Assembly: GCA_016712745.1 (NCBI GenBank)
Contig: JADJQN010000001.1
Location: 930,001-994,000 of the forward strand
DNA from: Sandaracinaceae bacterium
GTDB taxonomy: Bacteria; Myxococcota_A; Polyangia; Polyangiales; JADJQN01
Direction: 5' to 3'
DNA: 64,000 nucleotides
Below the pieces are notes generated by a model that was not told where the DNA came from, did not search any database, and worked only from the letters and a program-made list of their open reading frames with translations. Position numbers and translations under genes: made by a program. How positions within the stretch are numbered: the stretch's first letter is position 1; the number at the start of each line of letters is the position of its first letter. Shown in pieces: positions 8,137 to 20,210 of the stretch.

Positions 8137-8901
8137 ATGTCAGAGCAGAAGGAAAGCTCAGTCCTATTCAACTTGAAGGAATTGATGGGCCTCGAAGAGG
8201 ACCGCATCAAGGCCGAACAGGACGAGAAGCAACGCCAAGCGGAAGAGCTTCGCATGAAGGCCGAGGCCGAAGAGCGCACGCGTCGCGAAGCTGAAGAAGC
8301 TCGCATCCGTGCCGCCGAAGAAGCCCGCCTCGCTGAAGAGCGCGCCGCTCGCGCTGAAGACGAGCGCAAACTTCGCGAACAGCAAGAAGGCGAGCTTCGT
8401 GTTCGTCTCGAAGCTGAGCAGAAGGCACGCCTCGCGGAACAAGAGCGCTTGCTCGCGCACGAGCGCGAGATTCAAACGATTCACGCCCAGAAGAAGAAGG
8501 GCGTTCATCCGGGCGTCATCGCTGGCATCGTCGCTGTGATTCTCGCGGCAGGTGCAGGTTCATACTTCGGCGTTATCAAGCCGAATCAAGATCGAAAAGA
8601 GCAAGAGGCGCGCGCAGCGACGCAGCTCGCTGAGCGCAACGCTGCCGAGGCTCAACAGCTCGCAGCGCGCAACGCACAAATTCAGCGAGAGGCTTCGGAA
8701 GCGCGTCATCGCGCGGATGCTGAAGCGCTTGCCCGTCAACAGGCGGAAGCCGCAGCAGCAGCCGCGGCGCGCGTGCGTCCGGCAGCGGCTGGTGGCGGTG
8801 GCGGGCGCCCTCACACCGGGGCTCGTGGTGGCCGCGGCGGCGGTGGTCGCGGCGGCGGCGGCGGCAACGACGACGTGCTTGGCGGCCTCGGCGACCTCTA
8901 A
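8137..8901 (+). CDS. Coiled-coil single-pass membrane protein with SSVLxNLxELM motif (B)
   Basis: A 254-residue paralogue of the preceding gene. It begins with ESSVLFNLKELMGLEEDR (residues 6-23), followed by a highly charged Glu/Arg/Ala helix, a membrane segment (PGVIAGIVAVILAAGAGSYF), a second Ala/Glu/Arg helix and a Gly/Arg-rich disordered stretch that ends in DDVLGGLGDL. A strong ribosome binding site (GAGGAG) and a good promoter suggest abundant expression. The long helices on both sides of the membrane suggest a scaffold or tether, but this is inference; no enzymatic domain is visible. Confidence 0.78.
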   Translation: MSEQKESSVLFNLKELMGLEEDRIKAEQDEKQRQAEELRMKAEAEERTRREAEEARIRAAEEARLAEERAARAEDERKLREQQEGELRVRLEAEQKARLAEQERLLAHEREIQTIHAQKKKGVHPGVIAGIVAVILAAGAGSYFGVIKPNQDRKEQEARAATQLAERNAAEAQQLAARNAQIQREASEARHRADAEALARQQAEAAAAAAARVRPAAAGGGGGRPHTGARGGRGGGGRGGGGGNDDVLGGLGDL

Positions 8902-8969
8902 GTCGCTCGTCGCAATCTGAATCGGTTTGCTGGTCGGTGCGTGCACTGAACGTGTAGAGTGGCGTTCGC

Positions 8970-9683
8970 ATGGCTAGTGGGCGCGAACGGCTGATCTTTC
9001 CTCTTGATGTCTCGACGCTCGAAGAGGCACGCGCGCTTGTCGCGTTGCTGGCTTCGGATATCGCGACGTTCAAAGTTGGGCTCGAGCTCTTCACGGCGTA
9101 CGGCCCTGCAGCTATATCGCTTGTGCACGATGCCGGGGCAGAGTGCTTCCTCGATCTCAAGATGCACGACATACCGGAGACCGTTGCGCGTGCGACCGAA
9201 TCGGCGACTAGGCTTGGTGTTCGCTACCTAACCTTGCACGCAGCAAACGGTCCAAAGACGCTGACGAAGGCCGCAGCGGTCGCCAAAGGCAGTCCCACCA
9301 CCCTGCTCGCTGTCACCGTGCTCACCAGCATGGATGACGCAGAGCTCCACGCGATAGGCATTATGGCTTCCCCCGGCGACACAGTTCTTGCGTTGGCACG
9401 GATGGCGAAAGGCGCGGGCGTGAGCGGACTTGTTGCGTCAGCGCACGAGTGCAAAGCGTTGCGCGCGGCGCTCGGAGCAGACGCGCATCTCGTTATACCC
9501 GGAGTGCGTCCTTTGGGCAGCGACGCCAACGATCAGAAACGGACCGCCACCCCACGTGAAGCGATCGTGAACGGAGCTGACAAGCTCGTAGTTGGCCGTC
9601 CTATTCGTGACGCAAAGGATCCGCGCGCTGCCGCGCAGGCCATTGCGCGTGAGATTGACGAAGCACTTTCGGGGCGCGCATGA
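8970..9683 (+). CDS. pyrF: Orotidine 5'-phosphate decarboxylase
   Basis: Catalyses OMP to UMP, the last step of de novo pyrimidine synthesis. The 237-residue protein shows PLDVSTLEEA at the first strand and the catalytic tetrad segment FLDLKMHDIPETV (Asp62, Lys64, Asp67). The phosphate-binding C-terminal part contains VIPGVRPLG and VVGRPI. Length and motifs match the standard short PyrF family. It overlaps rlmB by ATGA and heads a three-gene operon. Confidence 0.96.
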   Translation: MASGRERLIFPLDVSTLEEARALVALLASDIATFKVGLELFTAYGPAAISLVHDAGAECFLDLKMHDIPETVARATESATRLGVRYLTLHAANGPKTLTKAAAVAKGSPTTLLAVTVLTSMDDAELHAIGIMASPGDTVLALARMAKGAGVSGLVASAHECKALRAALGADAHLVIPGVRPLGSDANDQKRTATPREAIVNGADKLVVGRPIRDAKDPRAAAQAIAREIDEALSGRA

Positions 9684-10420
9684 AACGTATCGTTGTAGGC
9701 CGACGCGCGGTCGTCGAGGCGATTCGCGCGAACGGCAAAGACGTCGCTGCCGTATTCGTCGATGAACACGACGCGGGCGCGCTTCGTGAGATTGAAGAAG
9801 AAGCGCGGCGCGCGGGGCTCACCGTCGTCCTCAAGTCGACGGCGGAGCTCGACGAGCTTGCCGACGGCCTACGCCACCAAGGCGCTATCGCAATCGGCGG
9901 TGAGTTCTCTTATGTCGACATGGAAACGCTTCGACGCCGCAGCAAAGAGCCGCCGCTCTTCGTCGCGCTCGACGAGATCACCGACCCGCACAATTTCGGC
10001 GCGATTATTCGCAGCGCAGTTGCTTTTGGCGCGGATGGGATCATCACGCTCAAACATCGGGCCGCGCCGGTAACTCCCGTCGTCGTGCGCGCTTCAACCG
10101 GCGCGACCGAGCACGCGTCGATCGCGCGCGTCACCAATCTCGTGAGCACACTCAAAGAGCTCGCGGAGGAAGGTTTCGACATTGTCGGCCTCGATGCTGA
10201 GGGGACGACGAGCATGGATGAGATCGGCACGGCGGAACTCGGTACGGTGCTGGTGATTGGGTCTGAGGGCAAAGGCCTGCGCCGGCTTGTGCGCGAGCAC
10301 TGCACGCGCCTCGCGCGCATCGAGATGGACGGGCCGATTGCGTCGCTCAATGCGTCGGTCGCAGCCGGCATTGCGATCCACTATGCGGCTCGCGGTCGCG
10401 CTCGAATTGCCAAGCCGTAG
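9680..10420 (+). CDS. rlmB: 23S rRNA (guanosine-2'-O)-methyltransferase, TrmH/SPOUT family
   Basis: A 246-residue SPOUT methyltransferase. The N-terminal substrate-binding domain (residues 1-80) is followed by the trefoil-knot domain with motif 1 (LDEITDPHNFGAIIRSA), motif 2 (VIGSEGKGLRRLV) and motif 3 (IASLNASVAAGI). These are the hallmarks of RlmB, which modifies G2251 in the peptidyl-transferase centre of 23S rRNA. Its ATG lies inside the pyrF stop. Other TrmH-family targets are possible, but RlmB fits best by length. Confidence 0.9.
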   Translation: MKRIVVGRRAVVEAIRANGKDVAAVFVDEHDAGALREIEEEARRAGLTVVLKSTAELDELADGLRHQGAIAIGGEFSYVDMETLRRRSKEPPLFVALDEITDPHNFGAIIRSAVAFGADGIITLKHRAAPVTPVVVRASTGATEHASIARVTNLVSTLKELAEEGFDIVGLDAEGTTSMDEIGTAELGTVLVIGSEGKGLRRLVREHCTRLARIEMDGPIASLNASVAAGIAIHYAARGRARIAKP

Positions 10421-10456
10421 CACGGCGCCTCCGAAATCGAGCTATGCTTTGCAAGC

Positions 10457-11200
10457 ATGGCGCGCACGGCCGCAATACTGATCATCGGCAACGAGATCCT
10501 CACCGGCAAAGTGAAGGATCAGAACGTTGCCCTCCTCGCGGCCGAGTTTTTTGCGTTGGGCGTCAGCCTCAGGCGCGTTGTGGTGTGTCCGGACGAAGTG
10601 GAGGTGATCGCGCGAGACGTAAACGAGCTTCGCCTTACGCATGACTTTGTGATCACCACCGGCGGGGTCGGACCGACCCACGATGATGTGACGATCCAGG
10701 GCGTCGCGGCGGCCTTTGGCCGCAACATTACACGCTCGGCGGAAATGGAGGAGCGGCTTCGCGCCCATTACAAGGAACGCATTACTGAAGGGCATCTGCG
10801 CATGGCTGACATGCCCGAAGGGGCCGACCTCGTGCGCAACGCCGAGGTTCCGTGGCCGACGGTCGCGGTCGAAAACGTGTTCATCTTCCCGGGCGTTCCC
10901 GAGCTGCTCAAGCTGAAGTTCCCAGTGCTGCGAGATCGGTTGCGCGACGGTGCTCCATTTGCCACGCGCGCGGTCTACACGCTCTGTGACGAAGGCGAAA
11001 TTGCCGAGCTCTTGATCTCGCTCGTCAAAGCCCATCCCGAAGTCGCCATCGGCAGTTACATCAAGTGGCGAGGCACCGACTACACCACAAAGCTAACCTT
11101 CGATGGAAAGGACAGCGGCGCGGTCGATCGTGCCGCTGACGCGCTTATCGCAGCCATCCCTCAGGAGAAGCTCGTCACACTCAAGGCGGGATCGGCCTGA
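10457..11200 (+). CDS. CinA-like molybdopterin-binding domain protein
   Basis: A 247-residue protein with the CinA/MoaB-type fold: AAILIIGNEILTGKVKDQN at the start and GGVGPTHDDVTIQGVAAAFGR in the nucleotide-binding loop, with EVPWPTVAVENVFIFPGVP later. It lacks the C-terminal nicotinamide-nucleotide amidase domain of full CinA, so it is the stand-alone form, possibly an ADP-ribose or FAD pyrophosphatase. It lies 36 bases after rlmB and overlaps the convergent PEGA lipoprotein gene by 20 bases. Confidence 0.88.
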   Translation: MARTAAILIIGNEILTGKVKDQNVALLAAEFFALGVSLRRVVVCPDEVEVIARDVNELRLTHDFVITTGGVGPTHDDVTIQGVAAAFGRNITRSAEMEERLRAHYKERITEGHLRMADMPEGADLVRNAEVPWPTVAVENVFIFPGVPELLKLKFPVLRDRLRDGAPFATRAVYTLCDEGEIAELLISLVKAHPEVAIGSYIKWRGTDYTTKLTFDGKDSGAVDRAADALIAAIPQEKLVTLKAGSA

Positions 11201-11489
11201 GCTCAACTCGCACGGTGGTGTTGCCGGCCGGTAGGTTCACTTCGACGTCGTGCGGGAAGTAGCCGTTCGCGGTGATGGTAATGTGGCGCACGCCGGGTCG
11301 AAAGTTGACCGGCCGCGTCGCAAATACTCGCGCGGTCGCGGCAAAATGATCGTCTACAAATACGGACGCCGTATCGGGAACGACGACAACATTGAGCGTC
11401 GCCGTCTCGCGCACCGGCTGCGTTCCGGCGCACGAGGCAAAGGCGAGCGCGGCTAGAACGGCGGCGTAACGCAAGCGCCCTACTCCCAC
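11181..11489 (-). CDS. Small PEGA-domain lipoprotein
   Basis: A 102-residue lipoprotein with signal peptide and lipobox FASC, followed by one PEGA domain (TLNVVVVPDTASVFVDDHF ... PGVRHITITANGYFPHDVEV). PEGA domains are beta-rich modules common in Myxococcota surface proteins. Its start overlaps the end of guaA by 10 bases, so it is probably translated from the guaB-guaA transcript although it has no evident link to GMP synthesis. Its 3' end overlaps cinA-like. Confidence 0.8.
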   Translation of the reverse strand: MGVGRLRYAAVLAALAFASCAGTQPVRETATLNVVVVPDTASVFVDDHFAATARVFATRPVNFRPGVRHITITANGYFPHDVEVNLPAGNTTVRVELRPIPP

Positions 11490-13024
11490 TCAATCGTCGC
11501 TGGCGGCTTTGACGAGACGTCGTACACGACACGATTGCAGCCGCGGACCTCGTTGCTGATGCGCGATGAGATCTTGCCGAGCAGGTCATGAGGAATCTTG
11601 GCCCAGTCGGCGGTCATGCCGTCGCGGGATTCAACAGCCCGGATGGCGATTACATAGTCGTACGTGCGCTCGTCGCCCATCACGCCGACAGTGCGCACGG
11701 GCAGAATCACACAGAAGCTTTGCCACACCTTCTCGTAGTAGCCGGCAGCACGAATTTCCTCATCCAGGATTGCATCGGCGTTGCGCAGGATCTCGAGCTT
11801 CTCTTCATTCACTTCGCCGATGCAGCGGATGGCGAGCCCCGGTCCGGGAAATGGCTGACGCCAAAGCACGTGATGGGGCATGCCCATCTCTTTGCCAGCC
11901 TCGCGAACTTCGTCTTTGAAAAGCTCACGAAGCGGCTCGACGAGCGAGAGCTTCATGTGATCGGGCAAGCCGCCAACGTTGTGATGGCTCTTGATCACGG
12001 CGCTGGGTCCTTTGAACGAAACGCTCTCGATGACGTCGGGGTAAAGAGTGCCTTGAACGAGGTGCTTCACGTTTGTGAGCTTCTTCGCCTCGTCGTCGAA
12101 GACTTCGATGAAGACGCGTCCGATAATCTTGCGTTTCTGCTCGGGGTCTTCGATGCCCTTTAGTGCATCCATGAAGCGCTTCGCAGCATCCACGTGCACG
12201 AGGTTCAAGTGGAAATGGTCGCGGAACATCTTCACCACTTCAGCGGACTCGTTCTTTCGAAGCACGCCGTTGTCCACGAAGATGCACGTGAGTCGTTCGC
12301 CGATAGCTTTGGATACGAGAATCGCCGCGACAGATGAATCCACGCCGCCCGACAGTCCACATACTGCTGAGTCGGTGCCCACTTGCGTGCGGATACGCGC
12401 GACCGCCTCGTCAACGAAGGAGCCGGGGGTCCACGTCGGGTCGCAGCCCGCAACGTCAAAGATGAACGAACGCAAAATCTCGGCCCCGCGCGGCGTATGA
12501 ACCACTTCGGGGTGAAACTGGACGCCGAAGATGCGCTTTTCCCAATTTGCGACTGCCGCGAACGGCGTGCTGCCCGTGCTCGCGATGGGGTCGAAGCCAG
12601 CGGGCAATGAGTCAACGCGGTCGCCATGGCTCATCCACACGTCTGCTTCTTCGCCGACTTTGAACGCTTTCAGAATGCCGTCGGCCCTCTTGATCTCGAC
12701 GCGTGCGGCGCCGTACTCGCGATGGTCTGCTTTCTCTACGCGACCGCCAAGCAGATGGGATGTGAGCTGCATGCCGTAGCAAACGCCGAGAATCGGGACG
12801 CCGATGTCGAACAAAGCCTTGTCAACGGTGGGTGCCCCTTCTGCGAAGACGCTCGCGGGGCCGCCGGAGAGGATCAGCGCTTGCGGATTCATCTCGCGAA
12901 TGCGCGCGAGCGGCAACGTGCACGGATGAATCTCACAGTAGACGTGCTCTTCGCGAATGCGACGCGCGATAAGCTGAGTGTACTGCGAGCCAAAATCTAG
13001 AATCAGAACGAGGCGGCGATCCAT
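11480..13024 (-). CDS. guaA: GMP synthase (glutamine-hydrolysing)
   Basis: Converts XMP to GMP with ATP and glutamine. The 514-residue protein has a class I glutamine amidotransferase domain (LILDFGSQYTQLIARRIRE; nucleophile Cys in ILGVCYGMQL; His/Glu in FGVQFHPEVVHT) and an ATP-pyrophosphatase domain with the P-loop GLSGGVDSSVAAIL. The C-terminal dimerisation domain ends with the usual PPATIEWE. It lies 32 bases after guaB and completes the IMP-to-GMP route. Confidence 0.97.
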   Translation of the reverse strand: MDRRLVLILDFGSQYTQLIARRIREEHVYCEIHPCTLPLARIREMNPQALILSGGPASVFAEGAPTVDKALFDIGVPILGVCYGMQLTSHLLGGRVEKADHREYGAARVEIKRADGILKAFKVGEEADVWMSHGDRVDSLPAGFDPIASTGSTPFAAVANWEKRIFGVQFHPEVVHTPRGAEILRSFIFDVAGCDPTWTPGSFVDEAVARIRTQVGTDSAVCGLSGGVDSSVAAILVSKAIGERLTCIFVDNGVLRKNESAEVVKMFRDHFHLNLVHVDAAKRFMDALKGIEDPEQKRKIIGRVFIEVFDDEAKKLTNVKHLVQGTLYPDVIESVSFKGPSAVIKSHHNVGGLPDHMKLSLVEPLRELFKDEVREAGKEMGMPHHVLWRQPFPGPGLAIRCIGEVNEEKLEILRNADAILDEEIRAAGYYEKVWQSFCVILPVRTVGVMGDERTYDYVIAIRAVESRDGMTADWAKIPHDLLGKISSRISNEVRGCNRVVYDVSSKPPATIEWE

Positions 13025-13056
13025 CGCGAGACTTACTCCATGTGAACGAGAAGAGC

Positions 13057-14733
<1,677 letters not shown>

Positions 14734-14744
14734 GGCGGCCGAGA

Positions 14745-16859
14745 TCAGCGCGGCATGATCGTGAACGGCTGGCTCACCGCTTCGCCCCCACCGCGCACAT
14801 TTACGCGGAATGTGGCGGTGCTTGGGCGAGCCGGCAGGTCGATCGAAAGCGACGTTGCCGTCGCAGCGGTGACGCGGGTCGGGAAATCGCCGAAGAAGAC
14901 GGTGTCCTGCGAACGCGTCGGATTGAAGCCGTAGCCGCGGATCGTCGCATGGCAGCCGGGATAGACGCACTGCACGTCAATCGACGTAATGCCTACACCG
15001 GCTGGCACGGCGACGACGGTGAATGGCATCGCGCTTGTGACGGAGCGGCCGTCCGGAATCGCAACGACGAGAGCTCCGGTCTGTGCATTGGGCGGAACGA
15101 CAGCACGAATCTCGCTCGGGCTAACGAACATCACGTTCGGTGATCGCGCGCCATTGAACGTGACCGTAGTTCCCGTCTGAGCGAAGCCGTTGCCGCGCAG
15201 AAGAACGGACGAGCCTGGGAAGCCCGAGCCAGGCTCAAGCGACGTGAGCGTGAGCGGAGCTACGACCTGCAAATCGCTCGCGGCCGTTGCCGACCCCTGC
15301 AAACGAACGGTGACAACCAGACGACCGGTAACGGCGCCTACCGGAACGCGCGCAACGATAAGCGCATCAGTGACTGAGACCAGCGCGAGCGGACGTCCGC
15401 CCAACGTCACATCGACTACGTTGGCTGCCATACCGAAGTTGTTGCCCCGAATGGTCACGTCAGTGCCCGCGACTAGTCGGGCCGGCTCAAAGCCAGTGAT
15501 TGCGGGCGGACGCGTTACGATGAACGCGCTCGCTGTGCGGGTCGCGCCATTGTTTGCAACGCTTACCTCAAGCGTTCCGCTTGTAGCGCCTGCGATGCGG
15601 ACGACGAGCTGGCTTGCACTCGCCGACGTTACTTCGCAGCGTGCGTCTTGGATGCTGACGTTGTTTTCTGCCACGACCGGCGAAAAGCCGCGCCCTTGCA
15701 AAGTGACCAACGTGCCAGCGGGACCTGTTTGCGGATTGAAGGTTGTGATTGCCACAGGCACAAGCACGGTGAAGTTCGCCGGCGACTGCGCCGGGCCGAC
15801 GCTTCCCACCATCACGGCGATACGTCCGGTAGTTGCGCCCTGCGGAATCTCTGCGGTGATGTCAGTCGGAGTGATCGCGCGAATAACCAGAGGACGATTG
15901 TTGATCGTCGCCTGGATCATGCGAATGTCAGTGCCGTAGTTGGTGCCGATGATGTGCACTTCACGACCAGGTGGGCCCGAGATGGGCGCGACGCTCGTGA
16001 TCGTCGGCGCGTACTGAATTCCGAACGGGGCCGGCGTTTGTGCACGGCCGCCTCCGCGCACGTCGAGCATCAGCGGCCCGCTTGCGCCCTGGACTGGAAT
16101 CGAGACGAGGAGTGACGTCGGTGTCGCACGTTCGACGCGCACAGGTACGTTGTTCATGAAGACGCGATTCTGCGAAGGCGTTGCAGAGAAGCCGCTGCCA
16201 GTTATGGTGACGCGCGTGCCGGGAGGGCCCATGCGCGGCTGAAAGTCAGTGATCGCCGTCCCTGTCGCAACCGTGAAAGGCTGAGGACTTGTCGCGGAGC
16301 CTACTTGGCCAACGCGCACGGTAATCGGGCCCGTGACTGCGCCTACCGGAACAATCGCGCGAATCTCGAACGGCGACGCCGAGCGAACAACCATCGGCAC
16401 ACTGCCGATCATGACGACGTTGTCCGTCATGCGGGTCGAGAAATTTTGACCGCGAATGACAACTTCACTGCCAGGCGCGCCGCCTGCCGGTTCCACACGC
16501 TCGATAACCGGCGCGGCCGCCGCTGCCGTCACTGTGAACATGATCGGCATCGAGCGCCCGTTGCGGTTGTGCAGCACGATGCCGCCGGTTGATCCCTGGG
16601 GAGGAATGCGAACGGTCCATCGATTGGGCAAACGCGAAATCACTTCGCACTGGGTTTCCACGAGCAGGACACGCGTATGTTGATCGAATGCGCGGCCGAT
16701 GACTTGCACGACCGTGCCCGCTGGTCCCGACGTCGGCTCGATGCGCTCGAGAACCGGTATCTGTTGAGCGCTCGCTGCGTCTACCTGCGTAACCATGGCG
16801 GCAAGCAGGCCCATCGCGAAGAGGGCTGAGAAACGAAGCGTTCGAGTGGGGCTAAGCAT
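14745..16859 (-). CDS. Exported IPT/TIG-repeat protein (8 repeats)
   Basis: A 704-residue protein with a signal peptide ([20 protein letters not shown], cleavage near ASA). Eight Ig-like IPT/TIG repeats of about 80 residues follow, recognisable by [97 protein letters not shown] and [13 protein letters not shown]. There is no catalytic domain. The ATG at 16859 is preferred because a GGAG lies just upstream; 16874 is an in-frame alternative. Likely a periplasmic or surface adhesion/structural protein. Confidence 0.85.
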   Translation of the reverse strand: MLSPTRTLRFSALFAMGLLAAMVTQVDAASAQQIPVLERIEPTSGPAGTVVQVIGRAFDQHTRVLLVETQCEVISRLPNRWTVRIPPQGSTGGIVLHNRNGRSMPIMFTVTAAAAAPVIERVEPAGGAPGSEVVIRGQNFSTRMTDNVVMIGSVPMVVRSASPFEIRAIVPVGAVTGPITVRVGQVGSATSPQPFTVATGTAITDFQPRMGPPGTRVTITGSGFSATPSQNRVFMNNVPVRVERATPTSLLVSIPVQGASGPLMLDVRGGGRAQTPAPFGIQYAPTITSVAPISGPPGREVHIIGTNYGTDIRMIQATINNRPLVIRAITPTDITAEIPQGATTGRIAVMVGSVGPAQSPANFTVLVPVAITTFNPQTGPAGTLVTLQGRGFSPVVAENNVSIQDARCEVTSASASQLVVRIAGATSGTLEVSVANNGATRTASAFIVTRPPAITGFEPARLVAGTDVTIRGNNFGMAANVVDVTLGGRPLALVSVTDALIVARVPVGAVTGRLVVTVRLQGSATAASDLQVVAPLTLTSLEPGSGFPGSSVLLRGNGFAQTGTTVTFNGARSPNVMFVSPSEIRAVVPPNAQTGALVVAIPDGRSVTSAMPFTVVAVPAGVGITSIDVQCVYPGCHATIRGYGFNPTRSQDTVFFGDFPTRVTAATATSLSIDLPARPSTATFRVNVRGGGEAVSQPFTIMPR

Positions 16860-16991
16860 GAGCAGGGTCTCCATCTGTTTTTTCGGTCCGGAGCGTGGCG
16901 GACCCTGAAAATAAGGTCAATCCCAGAGCGTAGGGACGTGCATGGTGGATCGAATATTCAGTGCCGACCACGAATGATAGCCTCCCCACCC

Positions 16992-18653
16992 ATGAGCTCA
17001 TCTCGCGTGATTCGTGCCCCGCGCGGCGCGACGATTTCGTGCAAAGGCTGGTTGCAAGAAGCCGCCCTTCGCATGTTGATGAACAACCTGGATCCCGACA
17101 TGGCCGAACGCCCTGAGGATCTCGTCGTGTACGGCGGTACCGGCAAAGCGGCCCGATCGTGGGAAGCGTTCGATGTGATCGTGCGGGAGCTTCAGTCTCT
17201 GCAAGATGACGAAACCTTGCTGATTCAATCGGGCAAAGCCGTTGGACGTTTTCGTACGCACCGCGACGCGCCTCGCGTGCTGCTCGCCAATAGCCTGCTG
17301 GTACCCGCTTGGGCGAACTGGGAAGAGTTCCGACGCTTGGAAGCGCTTGGACTCACGATGTACGGGCAGATGACCGCTGGCTCTTGGATCTACATCGGTA
17401 CGCAAGGAATTTTGCAGGGCACGTATGAGACTTTTGTGGCCGCGGGACGCACGCACTTCGGCGGTTCGTGGAAGGGCCGATGGATACTCTCCGCCGGGCT
17501 CGGTGGAATGGGCGGAGCCCAACCGCTAGCTGCGACAATGGCTGGTGCTTCCTTTCTTGGCGTCGAGATTGACGAGACGCGCATCGACAGACGCATCACG
17601 AATCGTTACCTCGATAAGAAGACACACTCACTCGACGAAGCGCTTGCGTGGATTACGGACGCCTGCTCGCGTGGAGAAGCGCTATCCGTTGGCCTGCTCG
17701 CTAACGCCGCCCACGTCTACCCCGAGCTCGTGCGTCGCGGTATCACGCCAGACTTTGTAACAGAGCAAACCGCCGCGCATGATCCACTGAACGGCTATTA
17801 CCCGACCGACCTCACGGTGGATGACGCACGCGAGATGCGCAAACGCGAGCCTGCAGCGTTCATTCGCCGCGCGCGCGAGGGAATGGCCGCAGAAGTTCGC
17901 GCCATGCTTGCGATGCAAAAACGCGGCGCCTTCGTGTGCGACTACGGCAACAACATTCGCGAAGAGGCTAAGACCGCGGGCGTGCACGATGCGTTCGACA
18001 TTCCGGGCTTCGTGCCCGCCTACGTGCGACCACTCTTCTGCGAAGGCAAAGGTCCGTTTCGCTGGGTCGCGCTTTCGGGAGATCCTCACGACATCGAAGT
18101 GACCGACGCTGCAGTAAAAGAGCTCATGCCCAACGATGTTGCGCTGCACCGTTGGCTCGACATGGCGAAAGAACGAGTGGCGTTTCAAGGCTTACCGGCG
18201 CGCATATGCTGGCTGGGCTACGGAGACCGTCATCGCGTCGGAGTTCGCTTCAATGAGCTCGTGCGCGAGGGCAAGGTGAAGGCGCCAATTGTGATCGGGC
18301 GCGACCATCTCGACTGCGGATCGGTCGCAAGCCCCAACCGAGAAACCGAAGCGATGAAGGACGGCTCCGATGCGATTGCCGATTGGCCTGTGCTCAATGC
18401 GATGCTCAGCACTGCCGGCGGCGCGACATGGGTAAGCCTGCATCACGGAGGCGGCGTCGGCATCGGCTACTCGATTCACGCCGGCCTCGTAATCGTGGCG
18501 GACGGAACCCATGAAGCCGAGGCCAGGCTCGCGCGCGTCCTGCTCAATGATCCCGGCATGGGCGTCATTCGTCACGTCGACGCGGGCTACGATGAGGCAA
18601 AGCAAACCGCACGTGAGAAGAACGTTCACATCCCTCATCTGCAAGGCTCATGA
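16992..18653 (+). CDS. hutU: Urocanate hydratase
   Basis: Second enzyme of histidine degradation (urocanate to imidazolonepropionate), 553 residues, NAD-dependent. Motifs include [30 protein letters not shown], the NAD-binding [28 protein letters not shown] and [19 protein letters not shown] near the active site. The ATG at 16992 gives the usual family start. It overlaps hutI by ATGA, so the two are translationally coupled. No hutH (histidine ammonia-lyase) is present in the window. Confidence 0.96.
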   Translation: MSSSRVIRAPRGATISCKGWLQEAALRMLMNNLDPDMAERPEDLVVYGGTGKAARSWEAFDVIVRELQSLQDDETLLIQSGKAVGRFRTHRDAPRVLLANSLLVPAWANWEEFRRLEALGLTMYGQMTAGSWIYIGTQGILQGTYETFVAAGRTHFGGSWKGRWILSAGLGGMGGAQPLAATMAGASFLGVEIDETRIDRRITNRYLDKKTHSLDEALAWITDACSRGEALSVGLLANAAHVYPELVRRGITPDFVTEQTAAHDPLNGYYPTDLTVDDAREMRKREPAAFIRRAREGMAAEVRAMLAMQKRGAFVCDYGNNIREEAKTAGVHDAFDIPGFVPAYVRPLFCEGKGPFRWVALSGDPHDIEVTDAAVKELMPNDVALHRWLDMAKERVAFQGLPARICWLGYGDRHRVGVRFNELVREGKVKAPIVIGRDHLDCGSVASPNRETEAMKDGSDAIADWPVLNAMLSTAGGATWVSLHHGGGVGIGYSIHAGLVIVADGTHEAEARLARVLLNDPGMGVIRHVDAGYDEAKQTAREKNVHIPHLQGS

Positions 18654-19852
18654 AGTTCGACTTACTCATTCGCGGTGCGCGCGTTTACCCCTGTGCTGAC
18701 GGGACTCTGGCGAGCATCGTCGATGGCGCCATTGGCATCGCAAGCGGGCGTATTGTCTACCTCGGCGCAACGAGCGAGCTCTCCGCGTACGAGTGCTCGC
18801 GCGAGATCGACGGCCGCGGAATGTTCGCGCTTCCCGGCTTGTGCGATCCGCACACGCACCTTGTTTATGGCGGAAACCGCGTCGACGAATTCGCACGCAA
18901 AATGGCCGGCGAAAGCTATCAGTCCATCGCCGCTGGCGGCGGCGGGATCATGTCCACTGTGCGCGCCACGCGTACAGCCTCCGACGACGAGCTCTTCGCC
19001 GCAGCCAAGAGCCGCGCGTTGGCGATGCGCCGGCACGGAGTAACCACCGTCGAAGTGAAGAGTGGCTACGGCCTCACCACCGAAGACGAGCTTCGCATCC
19101 TGCGGGTCGCTCGACGCCTCGACACGGAGAGTGTTGTACGTACGCGCACCACGCTGCTTGGCGCGCATGCGGTGCCCGACGAGCATCGGAACAACCGCGC
19201 CGGGTATCTTCGTGAAATCATCGACGTAATGATTCCGCGTGCGGCCGCCGAGTCGCTCGCGGATAGCGTCGATGTCTACATCGATGAAGGAGCGTTCACG
19301 CTCGACGAGGCGCGGTCCGTGCTCGTAGCTGCGCAACGTGCGGGTCTGCAAGCGCGCGCTCATGTCGGGCAATTTCGAGATCTTGGCGGCGCGTTGCTAC
19401 TTGCTGAGCTTGGTGCGCTGTCCGCCGATCACCTTGAGCAGGTCGACGACGCGGGTTTGCAGGCCCTGGCTGAAGCGAAGGTCGTCGCTGTCTTGCTACC
19501 GGGAGCGTGGCGCACGCTTCGCCAAACGCCGCCTGATGCGGCACGTCTGCGGGCGCACGGGCTTACGATGGCCGTCGGTACCGATTGCAATCCCGGCACG
19601 AGCCCCTGCACCGACATCACGCTCTGCGCCTCACTCGCGGTGCGCGACGCGCGTCTCACGTTGGACGAGGCCATCCTCGGAATCACTCAAAACGCCGCTA
19701 AAGCAGCTGGTGCGGCCGATGCTGGTTCACTGCGCATCGGTGCTCTCGCAGACATTGCTCTTTACGACGGAGACGACGCCCGCGCGCTTGGCTACGTGCT
19801 GGGCGATGTTTCAGCCAAACACGTAGTCCTGGGCGGCGCGGTCGTACTCTAA
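18650..19852 (+). CDS. hutI: Imidazolonepropionase
   Basis: Third enzyme of histidine degradation, a metal-dependent amidohydrolase of 400 residues. The metal site HTHLVYGG lies near residue 65, and the remainder shows the HutI blocks [35 protein letters not shown] and [10 protein letters not shown]. It is coupled to hutU by a 4-base overlap and ends 3 bases before the convergent ribbon-helix-helix gene. The product would be formiminoglutamate; the enzymes for the next step are not in the window. Confidence 0.95.
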   Translation: MKFDLLIRGARVYPCADGTLASIVDGAIGIASGRIVYLGATSELSAYECSREIDGRGMFALPGLCDPHTHLVYGGNRVDEFARKMAGESYQSIAAGGGGIMSTVRATRTASDDELFAAAKSRALAMRRHGVTTVEVKSGYGLTTEDELRILRVARRLDTESVVRTRTTLLGAHAVPDEHRNNRAGYLREIIDVMIPRAAAESLADSVDVYIDEGAFTLDEARSVLVAAQRAGLQARAHVGQFRDLGGALLLAELGALSADHLEQVDDAGLQALAEAKVVAVLLPGAWRTLRQTPPDAARLRAHGLTMAVGTDCNPGTSPCTDITLCASLAVRDARLTLDEAILGITQNAAKAAGAADAGSLRIGALADIALYDGDDARALGYVLGDVSAKHVVLGGAVVL

Positions 19853-19855
19853 GAA

Positions 19856-20167
19856 TCAATATGCGCGCGGAAGCTTCGCGAGATCGACGTTCGAGAGTGC
19901 AAATCGAATCAAACCGCTGCGGCTCATCTTGCGGTGACCCGCTGCCTTCAACGCGGCAACTTTCTCGTCGAGCATGGAAAGATCTTCGCGGTACATCGAG
20001 ATGCAGATCACTTCGTAGTGATCGGGCTTCGCGGCCGTCTTCTTTCCTTCGGCCTTGGCGCGCACAGGCTTCTTGTCCGAGCTGAAAAAGGTCTTCTGCA
20101 GTACTTCGCGAACTTCATCTCCATCGAGAAGTGTTCGCACACTTTGTGTCGTTGTATCGCGTTCCAT
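19856..20167 (-). CDS. Ribbon-helix-helix protein, putative partner of ParA
   Basis: A 103-residue basic protein. The C-terminal half (ICISMYREDLSMLDEKVAAL, then KMSRSGLIRFALSNVDL) reads as a ribbon-helix-helix DNA-binding fold with a dimerising beta strand. The N-terminal 50 residues are polar with a Lys-rich linker and may bind ParA. GGGAG precedes the ATG. It lies 43 bases after the zinc-finger ParA gene on the same strand, the arrangement expected of a ParA/centromere-binding pair. It could also be a CopG-like autoregulator. Confidence 0.75.
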   Translation of the reverse strand: MERDTTTQSVRTLLDGDEVREVLQKTFFSSDKKPVRAKAEGKKTAAKPDHYEVICISMYREDLSMLDEKVAALKAAGHRKMSRSGLIRFALSNVDLAKLPRAY

Positions 20168-20210
20168 GATGTCTCCCTTACTTAATCAATGTCGTTTCGC
20201 CCGTGTGCTC

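Noticed and set aside
8818..8875. GGC/GGT-rich tract as a regulatory or recombination repeat
   Set aside because: It is the coding sequence of the Gly/Arg-rich tail of the 8137 gene and keeps frame; no need for another explanation.
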